A stretch of DNA of 64,000 nt from Salinibacterium sp. ZJ450. Lineage in GTDB: Bacteria > Actinomycetota > Actinomycetes > Actinomycetales > Microbacteriaceae. The notes under the pieces were generated by a model that was given only the letters and a program-made list of their open reading frames with translations, was not told the origin of the DNA and did not search any database. This document shows positions 7,495 through 15,633 of the stretch, in pieces (within the stretch, counting starts at the first letter, position 1; every line of letters starts with the position of its first letter). The translations under genes were made by a program, and so were the position numbers. The stretch lies in the NCBI RefSeq assembly GCF_011751885.2, contig NZ_CP061771.1:558001-622000 (forward strand), written 5' to 3'.

Positions 7495-7770
7495 GCCGCC
7501 GGGCGGCTGACGGTCGAACAGCTCGGGCAGGTCGGTGAACTCGGCCTGATTCCACAGGCTGATCCGGCGGGCCTCTTCGTATTGGGCCTCGATGAACGAC
7601 TCCAACACGTTGCGCTCCACCCGCCACGGCCCGGACGCCCCGACCCGGATTGCCGCCAGCTCGCCAGACCGCACCAGCGCGAACGCCTCATCGACGGTCA
7701 CGTTCAACACCTCGGCGGTGTCGGCGATCGAGAGAAAGCGGCCGAGCGCGTCGGCAGGGGTCTCGTTCAT
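7477..7770 (-). CDS. Excisionase/MerR-like helix-turn-helix protein
   Basis: 97 residues. The region LSIADTAEVLNVTVDEAFALV, then RSGELAAIRVGASGPWRVERNV, has the layout of the HTH_17 (excisionase/BldC-like) fold: a short HTH, then a wing with a buried tryptophan. Such proteins bind DNA as regulators. No integrase or phage gene lies nearby, so a resident regulator is more likely than a true excisionase. The gene is convergent with, and overlaps, the conserved hypothetical gene (7477-7494), and its start at 7770 faces away from the SAF gene. Confidence 0.75.
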   Translation of the reverse strand: MNETPADALGRFLSIADTAEVLNVTVDEAFALVRSGELAAIRVGASGPWRVERNVLESFIEAQYEEARRISLWNQAEFTDLPELFDRQPPGGSHLQQ

Positions 7771-7820
7771 GCCCCGATTATGCGCCAGTGACGGCTGCTG
7801 CGGAGAAGACGGATGCCGCC

Positions 7821-7829
7821 TGTGGATAA
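7821..7829 (+). promoter_or_regulatory. Consensus DnaA-box sequence
   Basis: TGTGGATAA, the complement of the TTATCCACA consensus. It lies upstream of the SAF gene; an identical box is at 6857-6865. No dnaA, dnaN or AT-rich unwinding region is nearby, so this is not an origin. Confidence 0.35.
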
Positions 7830-7908
7830 CTTCCTCGCGCTGTCGCGATCTTCAGCACTATGGGTGCAGAACACTCACCGTGACCTCCGGTGCCGAGGGA
7901 GACAGGGA

Positions 7909-8550
7909 ATGGCCAGAACACCCACGCCGCGCGATGTGCGTCCGCGATCGTTCTGGCTCGATCCCCGGTTCGGGATCGGGCTGCTGCTGGTCGCCGGGTC
8001 GGTGGTGGGTGTGGTCAGCATCGTGGCGGCGAGCGACAGCACGGTTCAGGTTTACGCGGCGCGCTCGGCGCTCAGCCCTGGGCAGCACATCGACGCCGAC
8101 GACCTGGTGTCGCACAGCGTGCGGCTGGGTGAGGCGCAGTCGCGCTACATCGGCTTCGACGATCTGCCCGCGGATGGCCTGGTGCTCACCCGGGCGGTGG
8201 CAGCCGGCGAACTGCTTCCGCTCGCGGCGGTCGGCGCGCAGGCCGGTGCCCGGCTCGCCGCGGTCGTGATCGAGGTGACACAGCCGCTCAGCAACGCGAT
8301 CGAGGCCGGCGTCGGCGTGGATTTGTGGGCGGCGCGCATCGGCGAATCCGGCGCGTTCGAGGCTCCCGCGGTGCTTGTCGGGGGAGCGCTCGTGGTGGCG
8401 GTGGTCGAAGACGACGGCATCGTCGGCGGCGGGAACGGGTCATCCGTCGAAGTGCTGGTGCCGCGGGACCGGCTCGCCAGCGTGCTCGAAGTAATCGCGA
8501 ACGACGCGGCGTTATCGCTCGTGCCGGTCGGCATCCCGGTGAGGGGCTGA
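7909..8550 (+). CDS. SAF-domain membrane protein
   Basis: 213 residues from the ATG at 7909, preceded by a GGGAGA-like site; an open frame from 7813 has no ribosome site and is rejected. One membrane helix (about residues 20-40, GIGLLLVAGSVVGVVSIV) is followed by an extracytoplasmic SAF domain (about 50-110, AARSALSPGQHIDADDLV) and a second beta-rich part. The SAF fold is shared by antifreeze proteins, sialic-acid synthases and the pilus-assembly proteins CpaB/FlgA. Together with the next gene (CpaE/ParA-like) it resembles the start of a Flp/Tad pilus locus, but no TadA, TadB, TadC or Flp pilin follows. The role is therefore uncertain. Confidence 0.78.
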   Translation: MARTPTPRDVRPRSFWLDPRFGIGLLLVAGSVVGVVSIVAASDSTVQVYAARSALSPGQHIDADDLVSHSVRLGEAQSRYIGFDDLPADGLVLTRAVAAGELLPLAAVGAQAGARLAAVVIEVTQPLSNAIEAGVGVDLWAARIGESGAFEAPAVLVGGALVVAVVEDDGIVGGGNGSSVEVLVPRDRLASVLEVIANDAALSLVPVGIPVRG

Positions 8551-8552
8551 CC

Positions 8553-9797
8553 GTGGCCACGCTGGCGTTCGCGGTGCCGCTGGCTCTGGAAGACCGCCTG
8601 GCCGATCAGTGCCGGCGTTACGGGCATGCCATCGTCGCCCGCTGCGACTCCGCCGACGAGCTGGCGGTGGTGATTGCCGACCGCCGCGCGCAGGCGGCGG
8701 TGGTCGCGGCATCCGCCCGCTATCTCACCGCCCGATTGCTGGCCGAGGCCGACTCGGCCGGAGTGCGACTGATCGCGCTCGCCGAATCGGAAGCGGAACG
8801 GCGCCACGCTGCGGCCCTCGGCCTGTATGAAGTGCTGCCGGCCGAGAGCGACTGGGCCGAGGTGGAGCAGGTGCTGACCGGGCATGCGGTCGAGGTGCAG
8901 CCGGCTCCCGTCACCCGGTCGCCGGGACGGGGAACCGTGCTGGCGGTGTGGGGTCCGGCGGGAGCGCCGGGGCGCACCAGCATCGCCATCGCCCTCGCCG
9001 CGGAGATCGCGGCGGCCGGATATGCGGTGGCGCTCGCCGATGTCGACACCTACAGCGGCACGATCGCGCCCGCGCTCGGCCTGCTCGACGAGTCTCCCGG
9101 TTTCGCCGCGGCCTGCCGGCTGGCCGGAGCGGACGCGCTCACCGGGCAGGAACTCGACCGGATCGCGCAGCACTACCGGTCGCGGCACGGCGGTTTTCGG
9201 GTGCTCACCGGGATCGGCCGGCCAGACCGGTGGCCCGAGCTGTCGGCATCCCGTGTCGCCGCCGTATTGACCGCCCTGCGGGACTGGGTCGACTACGTCG
9301 TGGTCGACACCGGGTTCAGCCTCGAGCACGATGAAGAGGTGTCGAGCGACCTGTTCGCCCCACGCCGCAACGCCGCGACGGTGAGCGCCCTGCGCGAGGC
9401 CGACCACGTGATCGCCGTCGGCGCGGCCGACCCGGTCGGGCTGTCCCGGTTTCTGCGCGCGCACGTCGACCTGCTCGAGACCGTGTCGACGCATCGGGTC
9501 AGCGTGGTGATGAACCGGGTGCGCTCCAGCGCGATCGGGCTAGACCCGGCCGGCCAGGTCGCCCAGACGCTGTACCGGTTCGGCGGGATCTCGGCGCCCG
9601 CGCTGATTCCCTACGACCGGGCCGCGTTCGACGCCGCGCTGCTCGGCGGCGTCACATTGACGGATGTCGCGGGCAAGTCAGCTGCGCGGATCGCCGTCCG
9701 AACGCTCGTGACATCCAGCGTGCTGCCGCGGCCCGCCAGTGCGAAGCCGAAACGGTCGCTGCGGAAGGTGGGAAACCCGGCACGGGTCACCGGTTAG
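8553..9797 (+). CDS. ParA/CpaE-like (SIMIBI) ATPase with degenerate P-loop
   Basis: 414 residues from a GTG two bases after the SAF stop. The first about 115 residues look like a receiver-type pseudo-domain, as in CpaE/TadZ. From residue 130 the ParA/MinD core begins: LAVWGPAGAPGRTSIAIALA, a DVDTYSGTIAPALGL switch I region, and VVVDTGFS (Walker B-like). In the canonical deviant Walker A (KGGxxGKT) both lysines are conserved; here the first is replaced within GPAG and the second is R141. The protein may bind nucleotide without normal hydrolysis. CpaE-type proteins localise pilus or partition machinery. It is co-directional with SAF, and the likely next promoter lies inside its 3' end. Confidence 0.75.
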   Translation: MATLAFAVPLALEDRLADQCRRYGHAIVARCDSADELAVVIADRRAQAAVVAASARYLTARLLAEADSAGVRLIALAESEAERRHAAALGLYEVLPAESDWAEVEQVLTGHAVEVQPAPVTRSPGRGTVLAVWGPAGAPGRTSIAIALAAEIAAAGYAVALADVDTYSGTIAPALGLLDESPGFAAACRLAGADALTGQELDRIAQHYRSRHGGFRVLTGIGRPDRWPELSASRVAAVLTALRDWVDYVVVDTGFSLEHDEEVSSDLFAPRRNAATVSALREADHVIAVGAADPVGLSRFLRAHVDLLETVSTHRVSVVMNRVRSSAIGLDPAGQVAQTLYRFGGISAPALIPYDRAAFDAALLGGVTLTDVAGKSAARIAVRTLVTSSVLPRPASAKPKRSLRKVGNPARVTG

Positions 9798-9800
9798 CCT
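9795..9800 (+). promoter_or_regulatory. Putative -10 element for leaderless pdtaS transcript
   Basis: TAGCCT is followed by exactly six bases and then the GTG start at 9807, the spacing expected when transcription begins at the first base of the start codon. No Shine-Dalgarno sequence is present. The same TAGCCT-TGAGnC-GTG string precedes the CDF gene at 58483. Confidence 0.45.
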
Positions 9801-9806
9801 TGAGAC

Positions 9807-11303
9807 GTGTCGACCCTCAGTGATCTTGTCCAGGCGCACGGGCGCTCCACCGAAGCCGATATCGAGTGGCTGCATCTGCTCGTCGGCGACTGGCAGTTGC
9901 TCGCCGACCTCGCCTTCGCCGACATCGTGCTGTGGGTGCCCACCGCCGACGACAGTTTCGTCGCCGTGGCGCATGCCCGGCCCTCCAGCGCCGCGACGCT
10001 GTTCTACCGCGACTTTGTCGGCCAGCGCATCAAGCCGGAGTGGAACCAGCAGGTCACCGAGGCGTTCAACAGCGCGAAGATCGTGGACACCGCGGCGCCC
10101 GACTGGTACGAGGAGACCCCGACCAGGGTGCGCGCGGTACCGGTGCTGCGCCGGCTCACGCCGAGCGGCAAGGAGACCACCGAGCATCCGATCGCCGTGA
10201 TCACCCGGCACACCAACCTGAGCGAGGCGCGCACGCCGAGCCGTCAGGAGCTCACCTTCAACGAGTGCGCCAACGACCTGTTCAAGATGATCGCGGCCGG
10301 CGACTTCCCCGACCTGGCGGCGCCCAGCGGACCGCGCCGCGGTGCCCCGCGCGCATCCGACGGTCTGATCCAGCTCGACGTCGACGGGATGGTCACCTTC
10401 GCCAGCCCGAACGGCCTGTCCGCGTTCAACCGGATGGGCTTCGCCGGTGAGTTGGAGGGCGAGTCGCTCGCCGAGGTCACCACCCAGTTGCTGAGCGGCA
10501 AACTCATCGTCGACGAATCGCTGCCGCTGGTCGTCACCGGCCGGGCGCCGTGGCGCACCGACATCGAGGCCCGCGGGGTAACCGTGTCACTGCGCGCGAT
10601 CCCGATCCGCAACCGCGGGGAGCGGGTCGGCGCCATCGTGCTCTGCCGCGACGTGACCGAGGTGCGGCACCAGGAACGCGAACTCATCACCAAGGACGCC
10701 ACGATCCGGGAGATCCACCACCGGGTCAAGAACAACCTGCAGACCGTGGCGTCGTTGCTGCGCATCCAGGGCCGGCGCGCCCACAGCGACGAGGCGCGCG
10801 AATCGCTGAACCAGGCCATGCGCCGGGTTGGCGCCATCGCCGTCGTGCACGACACCCTGTCTGAGGGACTGAATCAGGATGTCGACTTCGACGTGGTGTT
10901 CGACCGGGTGCTGCTGCTCGTGGCCGAGGTGGCCGCGAGTCACAACACCACGGTGCATCCGAAATCCACCGGCGGATTCGGGACCCTGCCCAGCGAATAC
11001 GCCACCCCGTTGGCGTTGGCGCTGACCGAACTGGTGACCAACGCGGTCGAGCACGGCCTCGCCGGCCGTGAGGGCAACGTGGAGATTCAGGCCAGCCGCA
11101 CCACCGACCGGTTGGTGGTCAAGGTGATCGACGATGGGGTCGGCCTGCCGGAGGGCAAGGTCGGCTCGGGCCTCGGCACACAGATTGTGCGCACCCTGAT
11201 CCAGGGTGAGCTGAGCGGAACGATCGACTGGCACACCCTCGAGGGTGAGGGCACCGAGGTCACGATCGACGTGCCGCTGCACTACCTCAGGAAGAAGAAG
11301 TAG
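9807..11303 (+). CDS. pdtaS: PdtaS-type sensor histidine kinase
   Basis: 498 residues, soluble. The order is an N-terminal GAF-like domain (about 1-150), a PAS domain (about 180-285), a HisKA_2/DHp segment with the phosphoacceptor in IHHRVKNNLQ (H near 305) and a HATPase domain (N box ELVTNAVEHGL, G box DDGVGLPEG, C-terminal GLGTQIV). This domain set matches mycobacterial PdtaS, which phosphorylates the ANTAR RNA-binding antiterminator PdtaR. PdtaR is not encoded in the window. The GTG start is supported by domain fit and the -10 spacing upstream. A strong hairpin separates it from the convergent whiB1. Confidence 0.88.
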   Translation: MSTLSDLVQAHGRSTEADIEWLHLLVGDWQLLADLAFADIVLWVPTADDSFVAVAHARPSSAATLFYRDFVGQRIKPEWNQQVTEAFNSAKIVDTAAPDWYEETPTRVRAVPVLRRLTPSGKETTEHPIAVITRHTNLSEARTPSRQELTFNECANDLFKMIAAGDFPDLAAPSGPRRGAPRASDGLIQLDVDGMVTFASPNGLSAFNRMGFAGELEGESLAEVTTQLLSGKLIVDESLPLVVTGRAPWRTDIEARGVTVSLRAIPIRNRGERVGAIVLCRDVTEVRHQERELITKDATIREIHHRVKNNLQTVASLLRIQGRRAHSDEARESLNQAMRRVGAIAVVHDTLSEGLNQDVDFDVVFDRVLLLVAEVAASHNTTVHPKSTGGFGTLPSEYATPLALALTELVTNAVEHGLAGREGNVEIQASRTTDRLVVKVIDDGVGLPEGKVGSGLGTQIVRTLIQGELSGTIDWHTLEGEGTEVTIDVPLHYLRKKK

Positions 11304-11317
11304 AAAGTGGAAAACAG

Positions 11318-11350
11318 AAGCGGCCCGGCGATGTGATCGCCGGGCCGCTT
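11318..11350. terminator. Bidirectional terminator hairpin between pdtaS and whiB1
   Basis: A perfect 15-bp stem (11318-11332 with 11336-11350, core GCGGCCCGGCGAT) closes on a 3-base loop. It lies between convergent genes, so it can serve both. The flanks are only weakly A/T-rich. Confidence 0.7.
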
Positions 11351-11376
11351 CGCTGCGTTGTCTAGGAGCGCGAGTT

Positions 11377-11625
11377 CTAGGAAGCGCGGCGTGCGCGAGC
11401 GGCACGTCGCTTGAGCGCGCGGCGCTCGTCTTCGCTCAGCCCGCCCCACACACCGGAGTCCTGGTTGGTCTCGAGTGCATACTGCAGGCATAGTTCGGTG
11501 ACGGAGCACCGTCCGCACACGGATTTTGCCTTCTCGATCTGGTCTACAGCAGGACCGGTATTACCGACCGGGAAGAACAGCTCGGGGTCTGCGGTGAGAC
11601 AGGCGGCTTTGTCGCGCCAATCCAT
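11377..11625 (-). CDS. whiB1: WhiB-family iron-sulfur transcription factor, WhiB1 type
   Basis: 82 residues. Four cysteines (C9, C37, C40, C46) hold a [4Fe-4S] cluster in this family. GVWGG then LSEDERRALKRRAAR forms the beta-turn plus basic C-terminus used for DNA and sigma-factor contacts. The opening MDWRDKAAC and the DPELFFPVGNTGPA block are those of WhiB1 (Streptomyces WblE), an essential NO-sensitive regulator in mycobacteria that binds the principal sigma factor. The ATG follows AAAGGAG. The leader contains a terminator-like hairpin (see 11649-11678), which is unusual because no other gene lies upstream on this strand. Confidence 0.92.
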   Translation of the reverse strand: MDWRDKAACLTADPELFFPVGNTGPAVDQIEKAKSVCGRCSVTELCLQYALETNQDSGVWGGLSEDERRALKRRAARARRAS

Positions 11626-11648
11626 GGGTACTCCTTTGGGGCATCGCG

Positions 11649-11678
11649 AAAAATCTCAGGTCAAGAGGACCTGAGATT
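11649..11678 (-). promoter_or_regulatory. Terminator-like hairpin in the whiB1 5' leader (candidate attenuator)
   Basis: On the minus strand AATCTCAGGTC (11678-11668) and GACCTGAGATT (11662-11652) form a perfect 11-bp stem with a 5-base loop. The T-run completed at 11651-11649 gives ATTTTT. This has the form of an intrinsic terminator, yet it sits 24-50 bases before the whiB1 start and after any whiB1 promoter. It could stop or pause whiB1 transcription conditionally. Confidence 0.5.
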
Positions 11679-11792
11679 CTGAGGGGAGAGGATAGTTAGG
11701 GTTATGCCCACCGCGTTGTAGGCCTCAAATCAACCTCAGATAGGTTCTCATAAGGGCAACGCCAAATCAATAGTTCTGTATGGGATATCTCT

Positions 11793-12194
11793 GTGAATCG
11801 CACTCGGCCGTCATCTTCCGTCTACCTGCTGGTAATACTCCTGTTCGCTGAGTGTGTTTTACTGGCCGGCTCTGCCATCTTCCTTTTGATTGAGTTGCTG
11901 GTCGATCGGCCGACCTCGTATGCGAGCGCGGTCGCCCTCCTGGTGATCACGGCCCTCGCGGCCGTCTGGCTCGGGGTCATCGCCGTGAACGCGTGGCGGC
12001 AGCGTCCGTGGATCCGCGGAGCGGCCGTGGTCTGGCAGGTTCTGCAGATCGCGGTGGCCATCGGCAGCTTCCAGGGCCCCGAACCCCGCCCGGACATCGG
12101 CTGGGCGCTGCTCGCGCCGGCGGTGCTCGTGCTCGTACTGTTGTTCTCGCCCGGTGTGATCCGGTCGACCACGCGCCCGCCGCGAGAGGATTGA
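11793..12194 (+). CDS. Small four-helix membrane protein of unknown function
   Basis: 133 residues with a GTG start. Four hydrophobic segments are visible at about 10-35, 43-65, 75-93 and 103-121, joined by short polar loops, with a charged tail (TTRPPRED). I do not recognise a family. Related small membrane proteins in actinobacteria are annotated only as hypothetical. It is separated by 2 bp from the metallo-hydrolase gene and probably shares its transcript. It diverges from whiB1, so the 167-bp gap carries both control regions. Confidence 0.7.
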   Translation: MNRTRPSSSVYLLVILLFAECVLLAGSAIFLLIELLVDRPTSYASAVALLVITALAAVWLGVIAVNAWRQRPWIRGAAVVWQVLQIAVAIGSFQGPEPRPDIGWALLAPAVLVLVLLFSPGVIRSTTRPPRED

Positions 12195-12196
12195 GC

Positions 12197-13222
12197 ATGC
12201 AGCCCACCAGTGAGGCCCAGTACACCGCGGCGCAGACCGGCGGGCTGCCACCGCTGGAATCAGTGCGCGATGGCGTGTGGGCGCTCGGCGTAGACCTGCC
12301 GAACGAGCATGTGCCGTACACACTCAGCTACCTGGTGCGTGATTCCGGCGGCGGAATTCACCTCATCGATCCCGGCATGGACTCCGACGAGAACTGGCAG
12401 TCACTGCTGGCGGCGCTCGCCGAGATCGGCCATGCACCGGATGACGTCGCCTCCGTCGTGGTGACTCACCTGCACCACGATCACCTCGGCATGGCCGAGC
12501 GGATCCGGCGCGCCACCGCGGCGCCGGTGGCCCTGCACCGGCTGGACCAGCTCGCGCTGGACGCGGGGGAGCGAAACGTGCCGCCGCCGCTGGCCGCGTG
12601 GCAGGTTCCGGATGACCGGCGGGCCGAGCTTGAGGCGTCGGCAGCGGCCGCGGCGGCACAGTCAGCCGGGCCGCCGTTTACCGCCGACCAGCGGCTGGAG
12701 CACGACGACATCCTGAATGTCCCGGGCCGCAGCCTGCGGGTGTTATGGACGCCAGGGCATACCAACGGGCACATCTGTCTGGTCGACGACGCCGCGCGTC
12801 TGGTCTTCACCGGCGACCACGTGCTGCCGACGATATACCCGGGCGTCGGCCTGGGTGGCCCGACCGAGGGCAACCCGCTCGCCGACTACCTCGACTCGCT
12901 CGCGGCGCTTGGTGGTGCGGGCGACGACATCCGCAGCAGTGCAAGCGTCCGCGACATCCGCGACTATGAAGCCCTGCCTGGGCACGGATATCGCTTCAGC
13001 GGTCTGGGCGAGCGCGTCGACGACATCCTGAGCCACCATCGGCGCCGCACGGATGAGGTCGCCGCGGCGCTCGAGACCCTGGCTAACCCGAGCGTGTGGA
13101 GCATCGCGGCGTCGCTCACCTGGTCGGCCGGCTGGGTGAACCTGTCAGGCTTCATGCTGCGATCCGCGCTCGCGCAGACCGCGATGCACGTGGACCTGGT
13201 CAGTCAGCGCTCGGCCGTCTGA
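12197..13222 (+). CDS. MBL-fold metallo-hydrolase
   Basis: 341 residues from the ATG at 12197. The di-metal motif HLHHDH is at residues 91-96, and further ligands are in TPGHTNGHICL and FTGDHVLP. A C-terminal helical extension contains LPGHGYRF and a final domain typical of glyoxalase-II-like/LACTB2-like members. Such enzymes hydrolyse thioesters, lactones or phosphodiesters in the cytoplasm. The substrate cannot be deduced. A longer in-frame extension to 11993 lies antiparallel within the upstream membrane-protein gene and is rejected. The gene sits 2 bp after that gene. Confidence 0.85.
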   Translation: MQPTSEAQYTAAQTGGLPPLESVRDGVWALGVDLPNEHVPYTLSYLVRDSGGGIHLIDPGMDSDENWQSLLAALAEIGHAPDDVASVVVTHLHHDHLGMAERIRRATAAPVALHRLDQLALDAGERNVPPPLAAWQVPDDRRAELEASAAAAAAQSAGPPFTADQRLEHDDILNVPGRSLRVLWTPGHTNGHICLVDDAARLVFTGDHVLPTIYPGVGLGGPTEGNPLADYLDSLAALGGAGDDIRSSASVRDIRDYEALPGHGYRFSGLGERVDDILSHHRRRTDEVAAALETLANPSVWSIAASLTWSAGWVNLSGFMLRSALAQTAMHVDLVSQRSAV

Positions 13223-13249
13223 GGGCGGCCGCGGAGGCGGCGGGCGACC

Positions 13250-13729
13250 TCAGGCCGCGTCGATCCCGAGCCGCTTGCGCAGCATCGCCACGTGCCCGGT
13301 GGCCTTCACGTTGTACAGGGCCTGTTCGATCGTGCCCTGCCCGTCGATGACGAAGGTGGAACGGATCACGCCGTCGATGATCTTGCCGTAGAGCGACTTC
13401 GGTCCCCAGGTGGCATAGGCGTGGTGCACCGCGAGGTCTTCGTCGCTGAGCAGCGGAAAGTTCAGGTGTTCCTTGTTTTCGAACTGCTTCTGCTTGGCAG
13501 CGTTGTCCTTGGAGATGCCGAGTACCTGGTAGCCGGCTCCCGCCAGGGAGTTGAGGCTGTCGCGGAAGTCGCACGCCTGCGTGGTGCACCCCGGCGTCAT
13601 CGCGGCCGGGTAGAAGTAGACGATGACCTTCCGACCCGCGTAGTCGGACAGCGACACCGAGTTGCCGTCCTGATCGATGAGCGTGAACGCGGGGGCGGTG
13701 TCGCCGGGTGCGAGGCGGTTGTCAGTCAT
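13250..13729 (-). CDS. bcp: Peroxiredoxin Q/BCP, thioredoxin-dependent thiol peroxidase
   Basis: 159 residues, the normal size. TPGCTTQACDFRD places the peroxidatic cysteine at C48 and the resolving cysteine at C53, the five-residue spacing of the BCP subfamily. It reduces hydrogen peroxide and organic hydroperoxides with thioredoxin in the cytoplasm. The start at 13729 gives the standard N-terminus (LAPGDTAPAFTLIDQDG). It is convergent with the metallo-hydrolase gene and divergent from the SDR gene. Confidence 0.93.
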   Translation of the reverse strand: MTDNRLAPGDTAPAFTLIDQDGNSVSLSDYAGRKVIVYFYPAAMTPGCTTQACDFRDSLNSLAGAGYQVLGISKDNAAKQKQFENKEHLNFPLLSDEDLAVHHAYATWGPKSLYGKIIDGVIRSTFVIDGQGTIEQALYNVKATGHVAMLRKRLGIDAA

Positions 13730-13880
13730 GGTCTCCAGCCTATTGCCGGGCGGATGGGGGACCGTGCCTGCTGACCGGCGCCTCGCGGACGCGCGTCGCG
13801 ATGCGCGCCGACCGGCGGGTGCCTAGACTCGCCACTGGCGGCGCGGCTCGCGCCGCGGTTTCGCGCGGCAAGGGAGCGGC

Positions 13881-14642
13881 ATGCAGATCGAGGGAATCAG
13901 CGCGGTCGTCACCGGCGCCGCATCGGGGCTCGGGGCCGCCACTGCCCGCGCGCTGGCCGGGCGCGGGGCATCCGTCATCGGCCTCGACCTGCCGGCGGCC
14001 ATCGAGCGGGCAGGAGCGATGCCTCCGGGAGTCCGGTACGTCGCCGCGGATGTCGCAAGCGCCGACGAGGTCGCCCGAGCCCTCGACACGCTCGACCCGG
14101 ACGGCCCGCCGCTTCGGCTGGCCGTGAACTGCGCCGGGGTCGCCCCGGCCGCCCGACTGGTGTCCTCGCGCGGTGTCCATGACCTCGACTTGTTCCGGCG
14201 TGCCATCGAGGTGAATCTGATCGGCACCTTCAACGTGATGCGGCTCGCCGCCGCCGTGATGGCCGACCGTGACCCCGATGCCGACGGCCAGCGCGGCGTC
14301 ATCATTAACACGGCGTCGATCGCGGCGTTCGACGGCCAGATCGGCCAAGTGGCCTACGCCGCGTCGAAGGGCGGAGTGGTCGCGATGACGCTTCCCGCTG
14401 CGCGCGACCTCGCCCGGTCCGGCATCCGGGTCAACACCATCGCGCCCGGCATCGTCGACACGCCGATGCTCGCCGGGCTCGGCGAGGAGACCCGCGAGGC
14501 GTTGGCTCGCGACATCCCATTCCCGGCAAGGCTTGCGCACCCAGACGAGTACGCGCAACTCGTGCTCATGATCGCCGAACATGACTACCTCAACGGCGAG
14601 ACGATTCGAATGGATGCTGCCCTGCGCATGCCGCCCCAGTGA
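13881..14642 (+). CDS. SDR-family dehydrogenase, 3-hydroxyacyl-CoA dehydrogenase type
   Basis: 253 residues. The NAD-binding motif TGAASGLG is at residues 11-18, N-C-A-G in AVNCAGVAP, catalytic serine in NTASIAAFDG and YAASK for Tyr/Lys. The C-terminal part (IVDTPMLAGL, then PFPARLAHPDEYAQLV) resembles HSD17B10-like 3-hydroxyacyl-CoA dehydrogenases, which act in fatty-acid and isoleucine breakdown. The ATG follows AAGGGAG. It stands alone between divergent bcp and the tRNA gene. Confidence 0.85.
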   Translation: MQIEGISAVVTGAASGLGAATARALAGRGASVIGLDLPAAIERAGAMPPGVRYVAADVASADEVARALDTLDPDGPPLRLAVNCAGVAPAARLVSSRGVHDLDLFRRAIEVNLIGTFNVMRLAAAVMADRDPDADGQRGVIINTASIAAFDGQIGQVAYAASKGGVVAMTLPAARDLARSGIRVNTIAPGIVDTPMLAGLGEETREALARDIPFPARLAHPDEYAQLVLMIAEHDYLNGETIRMDAALRMPPQ

Positions 14643-14729
14643 CCGTCCGGCGGCACGACAACCGTGCGGATTTGTCGAGGTTCATGGTGGGGTGCTATCG
14701 TTTCTTCTCGGTCAACTTCGGTTGCCAAC

Positions 14730-14802
<73 letters not shown>

Positions 14803-14808
14803 CTAAAG

Positions 14809-14840
14809 CCCCGAATCTCTCGCCAGATTCGGGGTTTTTT
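14809..14840 (+). terminator. Intrinsic terminator after tRNA-Lys
   Basis: CCCCGAATCT and AGATTCGGGG form a perfect 10-bp stem around a 6-base loop, followed by six Ts (14835-14840). It ends only a few bases from the stop of the convergent redoxin gene. Confidence 0.92.
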
Positions 14841-14842
14841 CA

Positions 14843-15520
14843 TTACTGGGGGCCACCCTCGAATCCGCCGAATCTGATGGCCGCGGTGAGCACGCGGGGG
14901 TCGGGCCAGTCCTCGCAGTATTGATATCGATAGGCGAGCTGCACGACGCCTCCGTGTCCGATCACGAACTCTCCCGGGAGCTGCCAAGGGCTGTCCACCG
15001 TGGCCCGCGACGTGCCGTGCCGTGAAGCCGCCAGCGACTCACCTGCAGCCGGATCGCAGCGAAGGAACTCATCCGGCGAATCGAAAAGTATCTGCGCACT
15101 CGTTCCCTCAAGCAGATCGAATGAGCGGTATGAGGCACGATCAGGGTCACACAGGATGGGGCAGGGAATGCCGGTGCGATCCCGGTACTCTGCGGCCCGG
15201 GCCGGCTCACCTTGGCCGATCACGACGACCGACGCACCAGCATCGAGGTACTGGTCGTACTCGGCTGTGAGCCGGGCGGCCCGGTCGAGCCCGCAACTGC
15301 ATCCGAAGTGACGCCAGAACAGGAGGAGCGCCGGGCTCTGCTCCCAAAATGTTGCCAGGTGCACCGACTCGCCCGTGTGATCTAGCAGTTCCAAGTCCGG
15401 TGCGGGATCGCCTAGCTGCAGGGGCACTCGGTCCCACCGGAGCCGCTCAGGGCCACGATGCCAGGCGTCGAGCCATTCCCTCTCGGCCGCTTCGATTTGC
15501 TCCTCGACAGTGCTCATCAT
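14843..15520 (-). CDS. AhpC/TSA-like redoxin-domain protein
   Basis: 225 residues. After an N-terminal helix the sequence shows the peroxiredoxin/thioredoxin-fold pattern (LGDPAPDLELLDHTGESVHL, then LLLFWRHFGCSCGLDRA). The active-site region has a CxC pair, not the usual TxxC of AhpC or CxxC of thioredoxins. This resembles the AhpC-TSA_2/SelL-like group of uncharacterised redoxins. The C-terminal third has no added domain. A peroxide- or disulfide-related role is inferred from the fold only. It is convergent with tRNA-Lys, and its 5' side faces the HNH relic. Confidence 0.7.
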   Translation of the reverse strand: MMSTVEEQIEAAEREWLDAWHRGPERLRWDRVPLQLGDPAPDLELLDHTGESVHLATFWEQSPALLLFWRHFGCSCGLDRAARLTAEYDQYLDAGASVVVIGQGEPARAAEYRDRTGIPCPILCDPDRASYRSFDLLEGTSAQILFDSPDEFLRCDPAAGESLAASRHGTSRATVDSPWQLPGEFVIGHGGVVQLAYRYQYCEDWPDPRVLTAAIRFGGFEGGPQ

Positions 15521-15633
15521 GCCGCCTCCCAGTGAGCGAGCGTAGGGAAAACGCTATTCCACTGCGCCGCGGGATTCCAGTGGTCGATGCCAGCGCCGCG
15601 CTGCAGAGCAGAATCGCCTCGTGAACATCCGAC

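Noticed and set aside
7477-7770. Excisionase of an integrated element
   Set aside because: HTH_17 proteins are also common resident regulators; no integrase, att duplication or phage gene is present nearby.
6857-7829. Chromosome origin
   Set aside because: Only three DnaA-like boxes, no AT-rich unwinding element and none of dnaA, dnaN, recF or gyrB.
8145-9494. 449-codon minus-strand open frame opposite the SAF and ParA-like genes
   Set aside because: Composition is His/Arg/Gly-rich with no domain; it mirrors the GC3 pattern of the real genes on the plus strand.
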